Below are positions 33,321-41,421 of a stretch of DNA of 64,000 bases, in pieces (the first letter of the stretch is position 1; every line of letters begins with the position of its first letter). The position numbers and the translations under genes are program-made. The notes beneath the pieces are model-generated. The model ran no database searches. It saw only the letters and a list, made by a program, of their open reading frames with translations, and was not told where the DNA came from. Source of the stretch: Nocardioides deserti (GTDB taxonomy: Bacteria; Actinomycetota; Actinomycetes; Propionibacteriales; Nocardioidaceae); NCBI RefSeq assembly GCF_014266025.1, contig NZ_JACMYC010000020.1, positions 1-64,000 of the forward strand, written 5' to 3'.

Positions 33321-34060
33321 CGGTCGGGCTCCTCGATGTCCAGCATGCCGGCGCGCGCGTTGCGCTGGACGCGGGAGTCGCCGGCGAGCATGTACGCCGG
33401 CAGGTCGCGCACCCGGGACTCGTCCCACTCGCGGGTCCAGCCGAGGAAGTCGAACAGCCGGGCGATGATCCCGCCGGTGAAGCCCCACAGGATGACGTCG
33501 CGGTCGGGGCCGATCAGGAAGCCGGGGCTGGTGTAGCCGATCGGGTGGCGCACGGTGATCCGGTTGTCCGGGTCGACGAGGTCCGCGATCGCCGCGTGGT
33601 GGATCGCGTGCACCTCCGCCCGGCTGACCACGCCCACGGCGGACGGCTCGCGCCACCAGCCCACGACCGGCGTGACCGCGAAGTTGCTCGGCGGCAGCCA
33701 CAGCTGCGGCAGGCAGCCGACCACGTCGACCGAGTCGGGCACCAGCCCGACCTCCTCCTCGGCCTCGCGCAGCGCCGCCCCGACGACCGTCTCGCCCGGA
33801 TCGATCGAGCCGCCCGGGAACGACACCTGGCCGGGGTGGCTGCGCATGTCGTGCGCGCGCTCGGTCAGCAGCACCTCCCCGCCGCGCGGGCCCTCCGCGA
33901 AGAGCATCAGCACGGCACCCTGGCGCGCGTCGGAGCCCTCCGGCGGGACGAACCGCGTCAGGTCGGTGGCCTCGATCGCCGCGACCGCCTCCTCGACCGG
34001 GCGCATCCACTCCGGCAGGCCCGGCACCCCGTGGTCGGGTGCGCGCCCCTCGGCGCTCAC
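33317..34060 (-). CDS. NUDIX hydrolase (CoA-pyrophosphatase-like)
   Basis: A 247-aa NUDIX protein with a complete box GSIDPGETVVGAALREAEEEVG (G-x5-E-x7-REUxEExGU). The preceding LLTERAHDMRSHPGQVSFPGG is the signature of the CoA diphosphatase (NudL/YeaB) group, so hydrolysis of CoA-type pyrophosphates is the best guess. The C-terminal part ends with an Arg/Glu-rich tail. It sits between nth and marP with 4-nt overlaps, as Rv3672c does. Confidence 0.9.
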   Translation of the reverse strand: MSAEGRAPDHGVPGLPEWMRPVEEAVAAIEATDLTRFVPPEGSDARQGAVLMLFAEGPRGGEVLLTERAHDMRSHPGQVSFPGGSIDPGETVVGAALREAEEEVGLVPDSVDVVGCLPQLWLPPSNFAVTPVVGWWREPSAVGVVSRAEVHAIHHAAIADLVDPDNRITVRHPIGYTSPGFLIGPDRDVILWGFTGGIIARLFDFLGWTREWDESRVRDLPAYMLAGDSRVQRNARAGMLDIEEPDR

Positions 34061-34809
34061 GCGGGGCCCTGGGTCTTGACCAGGGCCGCAGCCGTCTCGG
34101 GGTCGGTCGGCCCGGCGCCGTACGACGGGCACCAGCGCGCGACCGGGCAGGCCCCGCACGCCGGCTTCTTGGCGTGGCAGATCCGGCGGCCGTGCCAGAT
34201 GACGTGGTGGCTGAGCATCGTCCAGTCGCGCCTGGGGAACAGCGCGCCGACGGCGTGCTCGACCTTGACCGGGTCGGTCTCGGCGGTCCAGCCGAAGCGG
34301 CGGACCAGCCGCCCGAAGTGGGTGTCGACGGTGATGCCCGGGATGTCGAAGGCGTTGCCGAGGACGACGTTCGCGGTCTTGCGGCCGACGCCCGGCAGCT
34401 TGACCAGGTCGTCGAGGCGCGGCGGCACCTCGCCCCCGTGGTCGGCCACCAGCGCGGCGCTCAGCTTGAGCAGCGACTCGGTCTTGGCGCGGAAGAACCC
34501 CAGCGGCCCGACGAGCTGCTCGAGGTGGGCGCGGTCGGCGGCGGCCATCGCCCGGGCGTCGGGGTACGCCGCGAACAGTGCGGGTCGCGCGGCGTTGACC
34601 CGGCGGTCGGTGGTCTGCGCGCTGAGCACCGTGACCACGAGCAGCTCGAAGGGGTTGGCGAAGTCGAGCTCGCACCGCGCCTCGGGGTAGGTCTCGGCGA
34701 GGACGCGGTCGATCTTGCGGGCACGCCGCACGAGCGCGGTCGGCGACTCCTCGGCTGTCGCGGCGGGCTCTGCTGGCACGGCGCCCAGGGTACGGACCGG
34801 CGCCGACAT
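34057..34809 (-). CDS. nth: Endonuclease III (DNA glycosylase/AP lyase)
   Basis: A 250-aa base-excision repair enzyme removing oxidised pyrimidines. Seen: VLSAQTTDRRVN, the helix-hairpin-helix LPGVGRKTANVVLGNAF with the catalytic Lys, the catalytic Asp in VDTHFGR, and the [4Fe-4S] ligands C-x6-C-x2-C-x5-C (CHAKKPACGACPVARWC). ATG at 34809 gives a ~35-residue extension before the core. First gene of the nth-nudix-marP operon, divergent from crp. The thioredoxin-like gene that stands here in M. tuberculosis (Rv3673c) is missing. Confidence 0.96.
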   Translation of the reverse strand: MSAPVRTLGAVPAEPAATAEESPTALVRRARKIDRVLAETYPEARCELDFANPFELLVVTVLSAQTTDRRVNAARPALFAAYPDARAMAAADRAHLEQLVGPLGFFRAKTESLLKLSAALVADHGGEVPPRLDDLVKLPGVGRKTANVVLGNAFDIPGITVDTHFGRLVRRFGWTAETDPVKVEHAVGALFPRRDWTMLSHHVIWHGRRICHAKKPACGACPVARWCPSYGAGPTDPETAAALVKTQGPA

Positions 34810-34880
34810 CGGGGCGCCGCGGCTCACCGGCGGCTCGGCGGCGGTGCGGCCGTGGCGACCCGCCGGTGCCGATGGTGCTT

Positions 34881-34894
34881 GTGAGCAACGGCAC
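34881..34894. promoter_or_regulatory. Crp-like site in the crp promoter (GTG-N6-GGCAC)
   Basis: GTGAGCAACGGCAC matches GTG-N6-GNCAC and ends 4 bp before the -10-like TAGGAT. This placement over the -35 region suggests that Crp represses its own gene. Confidence 0.5.
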
Positions 34895-34898
34895 TGGA

Positions 34899-34904
34899 TA
34901 GGAT
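34899..34904 (+). promoter_or_regulatory. -10 box (TAGGAT) for crp
   Basis: TAGGAT is followed by a leader of about 45 nt that ends in an AGGAGGAGGA ribosome-binding site at 34941-34950, four bases before the GTG. Confidence 0.6.
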
Positions 34905-34953
34905 GCCGCAGGGACTGGCCCATGCCCGGTGGGCCCGTCGAGGAGGAGGACCC

Positions 34954-35631
34954 GTGGACAACGACGTACTTCGTCAGGCGCCGCTGTTCAGCGCGCTCGA
35001 CGACGAGGCGGCGACGGCGCTGCGGACCTCGATGTCCGAGAGCCGCCTGCGCCGCGGTGACGTGCTCTTCCACGAGGGCGACTCGGGCGACAAGCTCTAC
35101 ATCGTCCTCGACGGCAAGGTGAAGCTCGGCCGCACCTCCTCCGACGGTCGTGAGAACCTCCTCGCGATCCTCGGCCCCGGCCAGATGTTCGGTGAGCTCT
35201 CGCTCTTCGACCCGGGCCCGCGCTCGGCGACGGTGACCGCGGTGACCGACGCGTCGTTCGCCTCGCTCTCCCACGAGGACCTCCTGCGCTGGCTCGAGGG
35301 CCGCCCGGTCGTCGCCCGCGGCCTGCTCACCCAGCTCGCCGGCCGGCTGCGCAAGGCCAACGACGTCGTCGCCGACCTGGTCTTCTCCGACGTGCCGGGT
35401 CGCGTCGCCAAGGCGCTGCTCGACCTCGCCGACCGCTTCGGCCGCACCGCCGACGACGGCGTCCACGTCCACCACGACCTCACCCAGGAGGAGCTCGCCC
35501 AGCTGGTCGGCGCCTCCCGCGAGACGGTCAACAAGGCCCTGGCCGACTTCGCCTCCCGCGGTTGGCTGCGCCTCGAGCCCCGCTCGGTCGTGATCATGGA
35601 CGTCGAGCGGCTCTCCCGCCGCGCCCGCTGA
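34954..35631 (+). CDS. crp: cAMP receptor protein family regulator (Crp/GlxR)
   Basis: A 225-aa global regulator. The cyclic-nucleotide domain (about 15-125) includes FHEGDSGDKLYIVLDGKVKLGR and the phosphate-binding cassette GELSLFDPGPRSATVTA with the cAMP-contact Arg. The C-terminal helix-turn-helix is LTQEELAQLVGASRETVNKALADFASRGWL. Length and sequence match Rv3676/GlxR. GTG at 34954 was chosen because of the strong AGGAGGAGGA just upstream; an in-frame start at 34903 would extend it but lies at the predicted transcription start. Divergent from nth, as in M. tuberculosis. Confidence 0.96.
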   Translation: MDNDVLRQAPLFSALDDEAATALRTSMSESRLRRGDVLFHEGDSGDKLYIVLDGKVKLGRTSSDGRENLLAILGPGQMFGELSLFDPGPRSATVTAVTDASFASLSHEDLLRWLEGRPVVARGLLTQLAGRLRKANDVVADLVFSDVPGRVAKALLDLADRFGRTADDGVHVHHDLTQEELAQLVGASRETVNKALADFASRGWLRLEPRSVVIMDVERLSRRAR

Positions 35632-35688
35632 CCTTCGTCCTCCCCTCGGTCCGGGTCTTCCTGGTCGAGGGCTGGCCGCGGGCCGGTC

Positions 35689-35714
35689 GACAACCGCGCA
35701 ATTGTGCGGTTGTC
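35689..35714. terminator. Near-perfect palindrome/hairpin after crp
   Basis: GACAACCGC and GCGGTTGTC flank GCAATTGT; in RNA a G-U pair extends the stem to 10 bp with a 6-nt loop. Located between convergent crp and the endonuclease/exonuclease-like gene. A third partial copy (AACCGCGCAATTG) recurs at 35743-35755. Confidence 0.65.
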
Positions 35715-35742
35715 GCGCAGATCCGGCCCCGGGACGCGCTGA

Positions 35743-35755
35743 AACCGCGCAATTG
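35743..35755. repeat. Third copy of the hairpin arm (AACCGCGCAATTG)
   Basis: Thirteen bases identical to 35692-35704, 51 bp downstream, outside the hairpin. Confidence 0.6.
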
Positions 35756-35788
35756 AACGATCGTCGACGCCCGGACCGAGCCAGGACA

Positions 35789-35810
35789 CGCCCCGCCCGA
35801 CAACGGGGCG
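35789..35810 (-). terminator. Terminator-like hairpin after the endonuclease/exonuclease gene
   Basis: CGCCCCG and CGGGGCG pair around an 8-nt loop just downstream of the stop at 35818 (minus strand). GC-rich, no U-tract. Confidence 0.5.
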
Positions 35811-35817
35811 GGGGAGG

Positions 35818-36936
35818 TCAGGACAGGTCGAGGGCGAGGTCGGCCCAGCCGAGGAAGACCTCGTGGGTGGCCGAGGGGGAGCGGACGACGTCGCCGCCGA
35901 GGTGCTGCTGGGTGCCGAGGAGGCCGGTGGTCGCGGCCGGCTGGGCGCGGTTGACGCCGAAGAAGACGTAGTCGAGCTTGCGCGCCTGGCCCCGGGAGCG
36001 GTGGGTGGGCTCGCCCCAGCGGCAGACCCGCGGGGCCAGCCGACAGACGATCTGCTCGAGGCCGGCCGCGCGGCCGGCGGGGCGGGAGGCGTACGCGCCG
36101 GTCTGGTCGGCCTCGAAGAACAGCCCGCGCCGGTTGGTCAACCAGCCGCTGCGCGAGAGCCGGTAGAGCTGGCTCATCGTGCCCTTCTGCGGCACCGCGT
36201 TGAAGTCGCCGCCGAGCACGACCGCGGCGCGGTCCCGCTCGACGACCGGGGCGAGGACCCGGCGGACGGCCACGGCCTGCGCCTGACGGGCCGGGCCCGC
36301 CCCCGAAGCGCGGCCGCGGCCGGCGCGCAGCTGGGTCGTGCAGGCGCGCACGGCGTCCTGGGCGAACGCGACGAGCGTCCCGCGGACGGCGACGTCCGCG
36401 CACATCACCTGGAAGCGGTGGGGCGTGCGGCTGCGCGGGTTGGGCAGCCGGTGCGTCGAGAGGCCGGAGAGGCGGTGCCGCGAGGCCAGCACCAGCCCGT
36501 GCCGCTGGACGCCCTTGCCACTGGTGCAGCCGGGGTGGTGGCGCAGCTTCTGGAACCGGAAGTGGTCGCGCCACGTCTCCCCCGGCCCGATCCAGGCGCG
36601 GTTGGCGTCGATGAACCGGCGGAAGTGCTTCCAGCAGACCTCCTGGAGCATCACGACGTCGGGGTCGCTGCCGCGGAGCACGCGTTGCACGGTCCCGAGC
36701 TTGTCCCCGCCCCTGCCGCGCTCGGCGCCGTCGATGTTGGCGGTCACGACGGAGAGCCGGTACGTCGCCCGCGGCCCGGCCGCCTCGACGGCCGCCCGCG
36801 ACGTCGGCGTCGGCACCGCCAGCAGCGGCACCAGCAGCGCGGCCGTCACGACCAGCACCGACACCAGCACCCGGACCTGCCGCGGCATCGTCCCCACAAC
36901 GGTGCGCACCCGCATCAGCGGCGTCCTCCAGCCCAC
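35818..36936 (-). CDS. Exported endonuclease/exonuclease/phosphatase-family protein
   Basis: A 372-aa member of the EEP superfamily. A basic start followed by VRVLVSVLVVTAALLVPLLAV makes a signal peptide or anchor. Catalytic segments: VVTANIDG, MLQEVCW (metal-binding Glu), VVLGGDFNAVP (Asp/Asn) and KLDYVFFGV (Asp), with a late His in THEVFLGWADLAL, i.e. the full DNase I/phosphatase set. Six Cys are scattered in the exported part, allowing disulfides. It may be a secreted nuclease or a phosphodiesterase. GTG at 36936 is used; ATG codons at 36915 and 36888 would still keep the signal segment. Confidence 0.8.
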   Translation of the reverse strand: MGWRTPLMRVRTVVGTMPRQVRVLVSVLVVTAALLVPLLAVPTPTSRAAVEAAGPRATYRLSVVTANIDGAERGRGGDKLGTVQRVLRGSDPDVVMLQEVCWKHFRRFIDANRAWIGPGETWRDHFRFQKLRHHPGCTSGKGVQRHGLVLASRHRLSGLSTHRLPNPRSRTPHRFQVMCADVAVRGTLVAFAQDAVRACTTQLRAGRGRASGAGPARQAQAVAVRRVLAPVVERDRAAVVLGGDFNAVPQKGTMSQLYRLSRSGWLTNRRGLFFEADQTGAYASRPAGRAAGLEQIVCRLAPRVCRWGEPTHRSRGQARKLDYVFFGVNRAQPAATTGLLGTQQHLGGDVVRSPSATHEVFLGWADLALDLS

Positions 36937-37057
36937 GTCCGTCCCTGTCCGACGCGCGCCAGGGTGCCAGAGGGCGCGGCCGCTCGCGGCCGGTTCGGCG
37001 AAGTCGAGACCGACCGGTGACCGCCGGCCGGCTCCCCGCTACGGGCTCAGCGCCGGC

Positions 37058-37870
37058 TCAGTGGCCGAGGTGCCCCAGGTGGGTCAGCTGAGCGCGGACC
37101 GAGAGCTCGGCGGCGCCCCAGAGGACGGGGTCGACGTCGGCGTACACGACCTCGACGACCCGGCGCGGCAGGTCCGCGGCCGGCACCTCGGCGAGCCCGG
37201 CCACCGCGGCCTCGACCTGGGCGAGCCGGCCGCGCCGGTGGGCGATGTAGAAGTCGAGCACGCCGAGCGCGTCGTCGATGACCGGCCCGTGGCCGGGCCA
37301 GATCGTGCGTGCCTCCGCCCGCTCGGCCAGCGCGTGCAGCCGGTCGAGGCTGTCGAGGTAGGCGCCGAGCTGCCCGTCGGGGTGCGCGACGACGGTGGTG
37401 CCGCGGCCGAGCACGGTGTCTCCGGTGAGCAGCGCCCCCTCGGCCGGCAGCAGGAACGACAGCGAGTCGGCGGTGTGCCCGGGCGTCGCGACGACGTGGA
37501 CCTCGAGGCCGTCGACCTCGACGACGTCGCCGTCGCCGAGCCCCTCGGAGCCAAGCCGGTACGCCGGGTCGAGCGCGCGCACGCCGCACCCCATCCGCTC
37601 CGCGAACTCCCGCGCCGCCTCGGAATGGTCGAGGTGGTGGTGGGTGAGCAGCACGGCGCCGACCTCGCCGGCGGTCTCGGCGACGGCGTCGAGGTGCTCG
37701 AGGATCGACGGACCGGGGTCGACGACCACCGAGCGCCGGGCGCCCGGCTCGCGCAGCACCCAGGTGTTGGTGCCGTCGAGGGTCATCAGGTCGGGGTTCG
37801 GCGCGAGCACGCACGAGCCGCGCTCGCCGAACGACCCGCCCGCCCAGGCGCCGGCGCCCCCCGCGCTCAC
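37058..37870 (-). CDS. Metallo-beta-lactamase-fold hydrolase
   Basis: A 270-aa hydrolase with the metal motif LLTHHHLDHSEAA, VVATPGHTADS and the TGDTVLGRG segment, plus TIWPGHGPVI near the end. The N-terminus NPDLMTLDGTNTWVL matches the LACTB2/glyoxalase II-like group (Rv3677c); such enzymes cleave thioesters or RNA. A C-terminal helical winged-helix-like segment (about 215-270) follows. GTG at 37870 overlaps the nudix stop; the longer open frame upstream would overlap the nudix gene and is not used. Confidence 0.9.
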   Translation of the reverse strand: MSAGGAGAWAGGSFGERGSCVLAPNPDLMTLDGTNTWVLREPGARRSVVVDPGPSILEHLDAVAETAGEVGAVLLTHHHLDHSEAAREFAERMGCGVRALDPAYRLGSEGLGDGDVVEVDGLEVHVVATPGHTADSLSFLLPAEGALLTGDTVLGRGTTVVAHPDGQLGAYLDSLDRLHALAERAEARTIWPGHGPVIDDALGVLDFYIAHRRGRLAQVEAAVAGLAEVPAADLPRRVVEVVYADVDPVLWGAAELSVRAQLTHLGHLGH

Positions 37871-38745
37871 GACCGGCGGCGCTCCGCCACCAGGGGCCGC
37901 AGCCGGTCGGGCATCGACAGCGTCCAGCCCTCGCCGAGCGGCTCGACCGCGGGGCGGAACATCTCGACCGTCCGCCCCTCCGCCTCCGCCAGCACCTCGC
38001 CGGCGGTGGCGTGGGTGCCCACCTCCAGGCACGTGAGGTACGTCGGCGGCAGCATCGCCAGCGAGCCGCTGTCGGCCTGCTCGGCCGCGACCTTCGCCGG
38101 CAGCCACGTGACCGAGGAGGACTCGGTGGACACGTCACGCGTGCGCTGGCCCTCGGGCAGGACGGCCACGAAGAACCAGGTCCGGTAGCGCTTGGGCTCG
38201 AAGACCGGCGTCAGCCAGCCGTCCCAGGTGCCGAGCAGGTCGGTGCGCAGCACCAGCCCGCGGCGGTTGAGGAAGTCGGTCATCGCGAGGTCGCGGGAGA
38301 CGAGTGCCTCCCGGTCGGCCTCCCAGTCGGCGCCGGTGGTGTCGGCGACGACGGTGTCCGCGGACTCGCCGGCCAGCAGCACGCCGGACTCCTCGAACGT
38401 CTCGCGGACCGCGGCGCACACCAGGGCCCGGGCGAGCTCGGTGTCCGTACCGAGCCGGCGGGCCCAGTCGGCGGCGTCCGGGCCGGCCCAGGCGACGGAG
38501 GCGTCGAAGTCGCGCTGGTCGACCCCGCCGCCGGGGAAGACGGCCATGCCGCCGGCGAAGTCCATCGAGACCTGGCGGCGCAGCAGGTAGACCTCCGGCC
38601 CCGTGGCCGGGTCGGCACCGTCGCGCATGACCACCACGGTCGCGGCGTCGCGCGGCTGCACGGGGGTGCGGGTGCCGTCGTCGTACTCCCGGGCCACGTC
38701 GAGCAGGTGCTCGGGCAGCGGCACGGGCGGCAGCGGGATCCTCAC
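37867..38745 (-). CDS. NUDIX-like hydrolase with a split NUDIX box
   Basis: A 292-aa protein. FAGGMAVFPGGGVDQRDF begins the box, but an insertion of about 35 residues (SVAWAGPDAADWARRLG...) precedes the catalytic helix AVRETFEESGV (REUxEExG). This layout occurs in NUDT19-like proteins and the actinobacterial group next to the MBL gene. The C-terminal WLTPVFEPKRYRTWFFVAVLPEGQ is typical of the group. The substrate is unknown; CoA derivatives are possible. Coupled by 4-nt overlaps to ridA and MBL. Confidence 0.85.
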   Translation of the reverse strand: MRIPLPPVPLPEHLLDVAREYDDGTRTPVQPRDAATVVVMRDGADPATGPEVYLLRRQVSMDFAGGMAVFPGGGVDQRDFDASVAWAGPDAADWARRLGTDTELARALVCAAVRETFEESGVLLAGESADTVVADTTGADWEADREALVSRDLAMTDFLNRRGLVLRTDLLGTWDGWLTPVFEPKRYRTWFFVAVLPEGQRTRDVSTESSSVTWLPAKVAAEQADSGSLAMLPPTYLTCLEVGTHATAGEVLAEAEGRTVEMFRPAVEPLGEGWTLSMPDRLRPLVAERRRS

Positions 38746-39218
38746 GCGCCCGCCCGGACGGCGACGACGACCTCGACCTCGACCGGCGCGTCCAGGGGCA
38801 GGACCGGCACGCCGACGGCGGAGCGGGCGTGGACGCCGGCGTCGCCGAAGACGTTGCCGAACAGCTCCGAGGCGCCGTTGGCGACGCCGGGCTGGCCGGT
38901 GAAGTCCGGGGTGGACGCGATGAAGGCGGTGACCTTGACGACCCGCTCGACGTGCGCGAGGTCGCCGACCTGCGCCTTGACCGCGGCGATCGCGTTGAGG
39001 GCGCACTGCTGGGCGCAGGCGTAGGCCTCCTCGGCGCTCACCTCGCCGCCGACCTTGCCGGTGACGAGCAGCTCGCCGTCCTTCATCGGCAGCTGGCCGG
39101 ATGTGAAGACCAGGTCACCGTTGCGGACGGCGGGGACGTAGGCCGCGACCGGCGCGGCCACCTCCGGCACCGCCAGGCCGAGCTCGGCGAGCCGCTCCTC
39201 GGGGGACGTCCCAGCCAC
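38742..39218 (-). CDS. RidA/YjgF-family protein
   Basis: A 158-aa member of the Rid superfamily, which deaminates reactive enamine/imine intermediates. The core NGDLVFTSGQLPMKDG ... AYACAQQCALNAIAAVKAQVGDL ... HARSAVGVPVLPLDAPVEVEVVVAV keeps the Arg preceding SAVGV that corresponds to the catalytic Arg of RidA. Position matches Rv3678c. GTG at 39218 follows the DUF4177 stop by 3 bp. Confidence 0.9.
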   Translation of the reverse strand: MAGTSPEERLAELGLAVPEVAAPVAAYVPAVRNGDLVFTSGQLPMKDGELLVTGKVGGEVSAEEAYACAQQCALNAIAAVKAQVGDLAHVERVVKVTAFIASTPDFTGQPGVANGASELFGNVFGDAGVHARSAVGVPVLPLDAPVEVEVVVAVRAGA

Positions 39219-39221
39219 GGC

Positions 39222-39380
39222 TCAGCCCTCGATCGGGCGCTTGAAGTAGCCGACGAGGTTCTCGGGGTTCATCCCCGGCGCGACCTGGACGAGCTCCCAG
39301 CCGTCGGCGCCGAAGTTGTCGAGGATCTGCTTCGCGGCGTGCGTGAGGATCGGGGCGGTCAGGTACTCCCACTTGGTCAT
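39222..39380 (-). CDS. DUF4177-type 52-aa conserved protein
   Basis: Too short for routine gene calling, but clear: MTKWEYLTAPILT, then ILDNFGADGWELVQVAPGM and NLVGYFKRP, the pattern of DUF4177 proteins (a small alpha/beta fold of unknown function). It is the first gene of the minus-strand set with ridA, nudix and MBL. The ATG at 39380 faces the divergent histidine kinase 78 bp away. Confidence 0.88.
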   Translation of the reverse strand: MTKWEYLTAPILTHAAKQILDNFGADGWELVQVAPGMNPENLVGYFKRPIEG

Positions 39381-39446
39381 GGCCGCACCCTACTCGCGGC
39401 CGCCGACGTCCTCCCGTGGTCGGACGCGCGGGCGGGATCGGCCACC

Positions 39447-39452
39447 TAGGGT
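39447..39452 (+). promoter_or_regulatory. -10 box of a leaderless promoter (TAGGGT)
   Basis: TAGGGT lies 6 nt before the GTG at 39459 of the histidine kinase, so transcription would start at the start codon. Confidence 0.6.
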
Positions 39453-39458
39453 CGGCGC

Positions 39459-40655
39459 GTGACCGCGTCCGCCTCCACGCTCGTGCGCCGCCCGCCCCGG
39501 CTCGGCCCGCGTGGCCGGCGCTGGTTCGACGTGCTGCTGGTCGGCGTGCTGGTCCTGCCGCTGCTGCCCCTCGGCTACGCCCTCGGCGTGGTCCCGGTCG
39601 GGCTGACGCTGCTCGAGCTCGGCCCGCTGCTGTGGCGCCGCAGCCACCCGGTGGTGGTCTTCTGGGCGGTGACGGCGGCCCACGCGCTGCAGGTGCTCCT
39701 CCTCGACGAGCCGCTGCTGGGCCAGGCCGCCTGGCCGGTCGCGGTCTACTCCGTGGCGCGCTACGCGACGGCCCCGCACGGCTGGGCGGCGCTCGCCGTC
39801 AGCGCGGTCGCCTCGCTCACGGCCGCCCGGGACTGGAGCGCGGGCTCGCCCGAGCCGCTCCTCACGCTCCTGGCCAACGCGTTCTTCCTCGGCGCGATCG
39901 CCGCGACCGCCTGGGCGCTGGGCACGCTCGGCCGCACCCGCGAGGCGTACGTCGACGCGCTGGTCGAGCGCAGCGAGCGAGTGGAGAAGGAGGCCGCCCA
40001 GCAGGTGGCGCTCGCCGCGGCCGACGAGCGGGCGCGGATCGCCCGGGAGATGCACGACGTCGTCGCGCACGGGCTGTCGGTGATCGTCGTGCAGGCAGAC
40101 GGCGCGCGGTACGCCGCCCGCACCGACCCCGACGTCGCCGCCCGCACGCTGGAGACCGTCGCGGCGACCGGGCGCGAGGCGCTGACCGAGATGCGGCGGA
40201 TGCTCGGGCTGCTCCGCGCCGAGGACGGCGACGGCAGCGGGCCCGCGCTGCGACCCCAGCCCGGCCTGGGCGACCTCGATGCGCTGGTCGCCGAGGCGCG
40301 CACCGCCGGGGCGCACGTCGACGCGCGGCTGCCCACCCCGTTGGACGGCCGGGACGTGCCCGACGGCGTCGGCCTCGCGGCGTACCGCGTCGTCCAGGAG
40401 GCGCTCACCAACGTCCGCAAGCACGCCGGACCGGACCCGTCGGTGCGGGTCGAGGTCGCGGTGACCGGCACCGGTCGCGACCGGGCGGTCGAGCTGCGGG
40501 TGGAGGACGACGGGCGCGGCGCCGCCGCCACCGACGACGGCCACGGGCTGGGCCTGCTCGGGATGCGGGAGCGCGTCGGTGTGCACGGCGGCACGATCGA
40601 GGCCGGACCACGGCCGGGCGGTGGCTTCACGGTCTCTGCGAGGATCCCGGCGTGA
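39459..40655 (+). CDS. NarL-type sensor histidine kinase (HisKA_3)
   Basis: A 398-aa membrane kinase. About four to five helices occupy residues 22-155 without a sizable external loop, so it probably senses within or at the membrane. A coiled linker follows (160-188). The phospho-acceptor is His199 in RARIAREMHDVVAHGLSVIVVQ. ATP-binding motifs are YRVVQEALTNVRKHAG, VEDDGRG and GLGLLGMRERV. It overlaps the response regulator by 4 nt and precedes an FtsX-type ABC exporter; such sets usually respond to envelope-active peptides or stress. Confidence 0.93.
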   Translation: MTASASTLVRRPPRLGPRGRRWFDVLLVGVLVLPLLPLGYALGVVPVGLTLLELGPLLWRRSHPVVVFWAVTAAHALQVLLLDEPLLGQAAWPVAVYSVARYATAPHGWAALAVSAVASLTAARDWSAGSPEPLLTLLANAFFLGAIAATAWALGTLGRTREAYVDALVERSERVEKEAAQQVALAAADERARIAREMHDVVAHGLSVIVVQADGARYAARTDPDVAARTLETVAATGREALTEMRRMLGLLRAEDGDGSGPALRPQPGLGDLDALVAEARTAGAHVDARLPTPLDGRDVPDGVGLAAYRVVQEALTNVRKHAGPDPSVRVEVAVTGTGRDRAVELRVEDDGRGAAATDDGHGLGLLGMRERVGVHGGTIEAGPRPGGGFTVSARIPA

Positions 40656-41356
40656 CCGCAGCCGACGACGCCGGCGGGACGACGATCCGGGTCTTTCTCG
40701 TCGACGACCAGCAGATGGTCCGCGGCGGCTTCCGGATGCTTGTCGACAGCCAGCCCGACCTCGAGGTCGTGGGCGAGGCCGGCGACGGCGCGGAGGCGCT
40801 CGAGCGGCTCTCGGTCACCCGGGCCGACGTGGTGCTCATGGACGTCCGGATGCCGCGGATGGACGGCGTCGAGGCGACCCGCCGGCTCGCGGAGCGGCCC
40901 GACGCGCCGCGGGTGCTGGTGCTGACGACGTTCGACCTCGACGAGTACGCCTTCGCCGCGATCCGCGCCGGCGCCGCGGCGTTCCTGCTCAAGGACGCCG
41001 GCCCCGAGGAGCTGCTCGGCGCGATCCGCACCGTCCACGCCGGCGACTCGGTGGTCGCGCCCAGCACGACGCGGCGGCTGCTCGAGCAGTTCGCCGCGGT
41101 CCTGCCCGACCCCGCGAGCGCCAGCGCCCCCACCGCGCCCGCCGACGACCGGCTCGCGCCGCTGACCGAGCGCGAGCGCGAGGTGCTGGCGCTGGTCGGC
41201 CGCGGCCTGAGCAACACCGAGATCGCAGCCGAGCTGGTCGTCGCCGAGACGACCGTCAAGACCCACGTCGGCCGCCTGCTGGCCAAGACCGGGTCGCGCG
41301 ACCGCGTGCAGCTGGTGGTCCTGGCGTACGAGACCGGGCTGGCACGTACGACCTGA
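40652..41356 (+). CDS. NarL/LuxR-type response regulator
   Basis: A 234-aa regulator. The receiver contains FLVDDQQM, phospho-acceptor Asp64 in VLMDVRMPRMDG, and FLLKDAGPEE. A short Ala/Pro linker separates the LuxR helix-turn-helix (LTEREREVLALVGRGLSNTEIAAELVVAETTVKTHVGRLLAKTG). GTG at 40652 overlaps the kinase stop. It likely activates the ABC genes 66 bp downstream. Confidence 0.94.
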   Translation: MTAADDAGGTTIRVFLVDDQQMVRGGFRMLVDSQPDLEVVGEAGDGAEALERLSVTRADVVLMDVRMPRMDGVEATRRLAERPDAPRVLVLTTFDLDEYAFAAIRAGAAAFLLKDAGPEELLGAIRTVHAGDSVVAPSTTRRLLEQFAAVLPDPASASAPTAPADDRLAPLTEREREVLALVGRGLSNTEIAAELVVAETTVKTHVGRLLAKTGSRDRVQLVVLAYETGLARTT

Positions 41357-41421
41357 GTCGTACGCCGGGTCCCGCCCACAGGCGGACGACCCGACCCCCG
41401 TCCGGACGGGATCGTCGAGGC

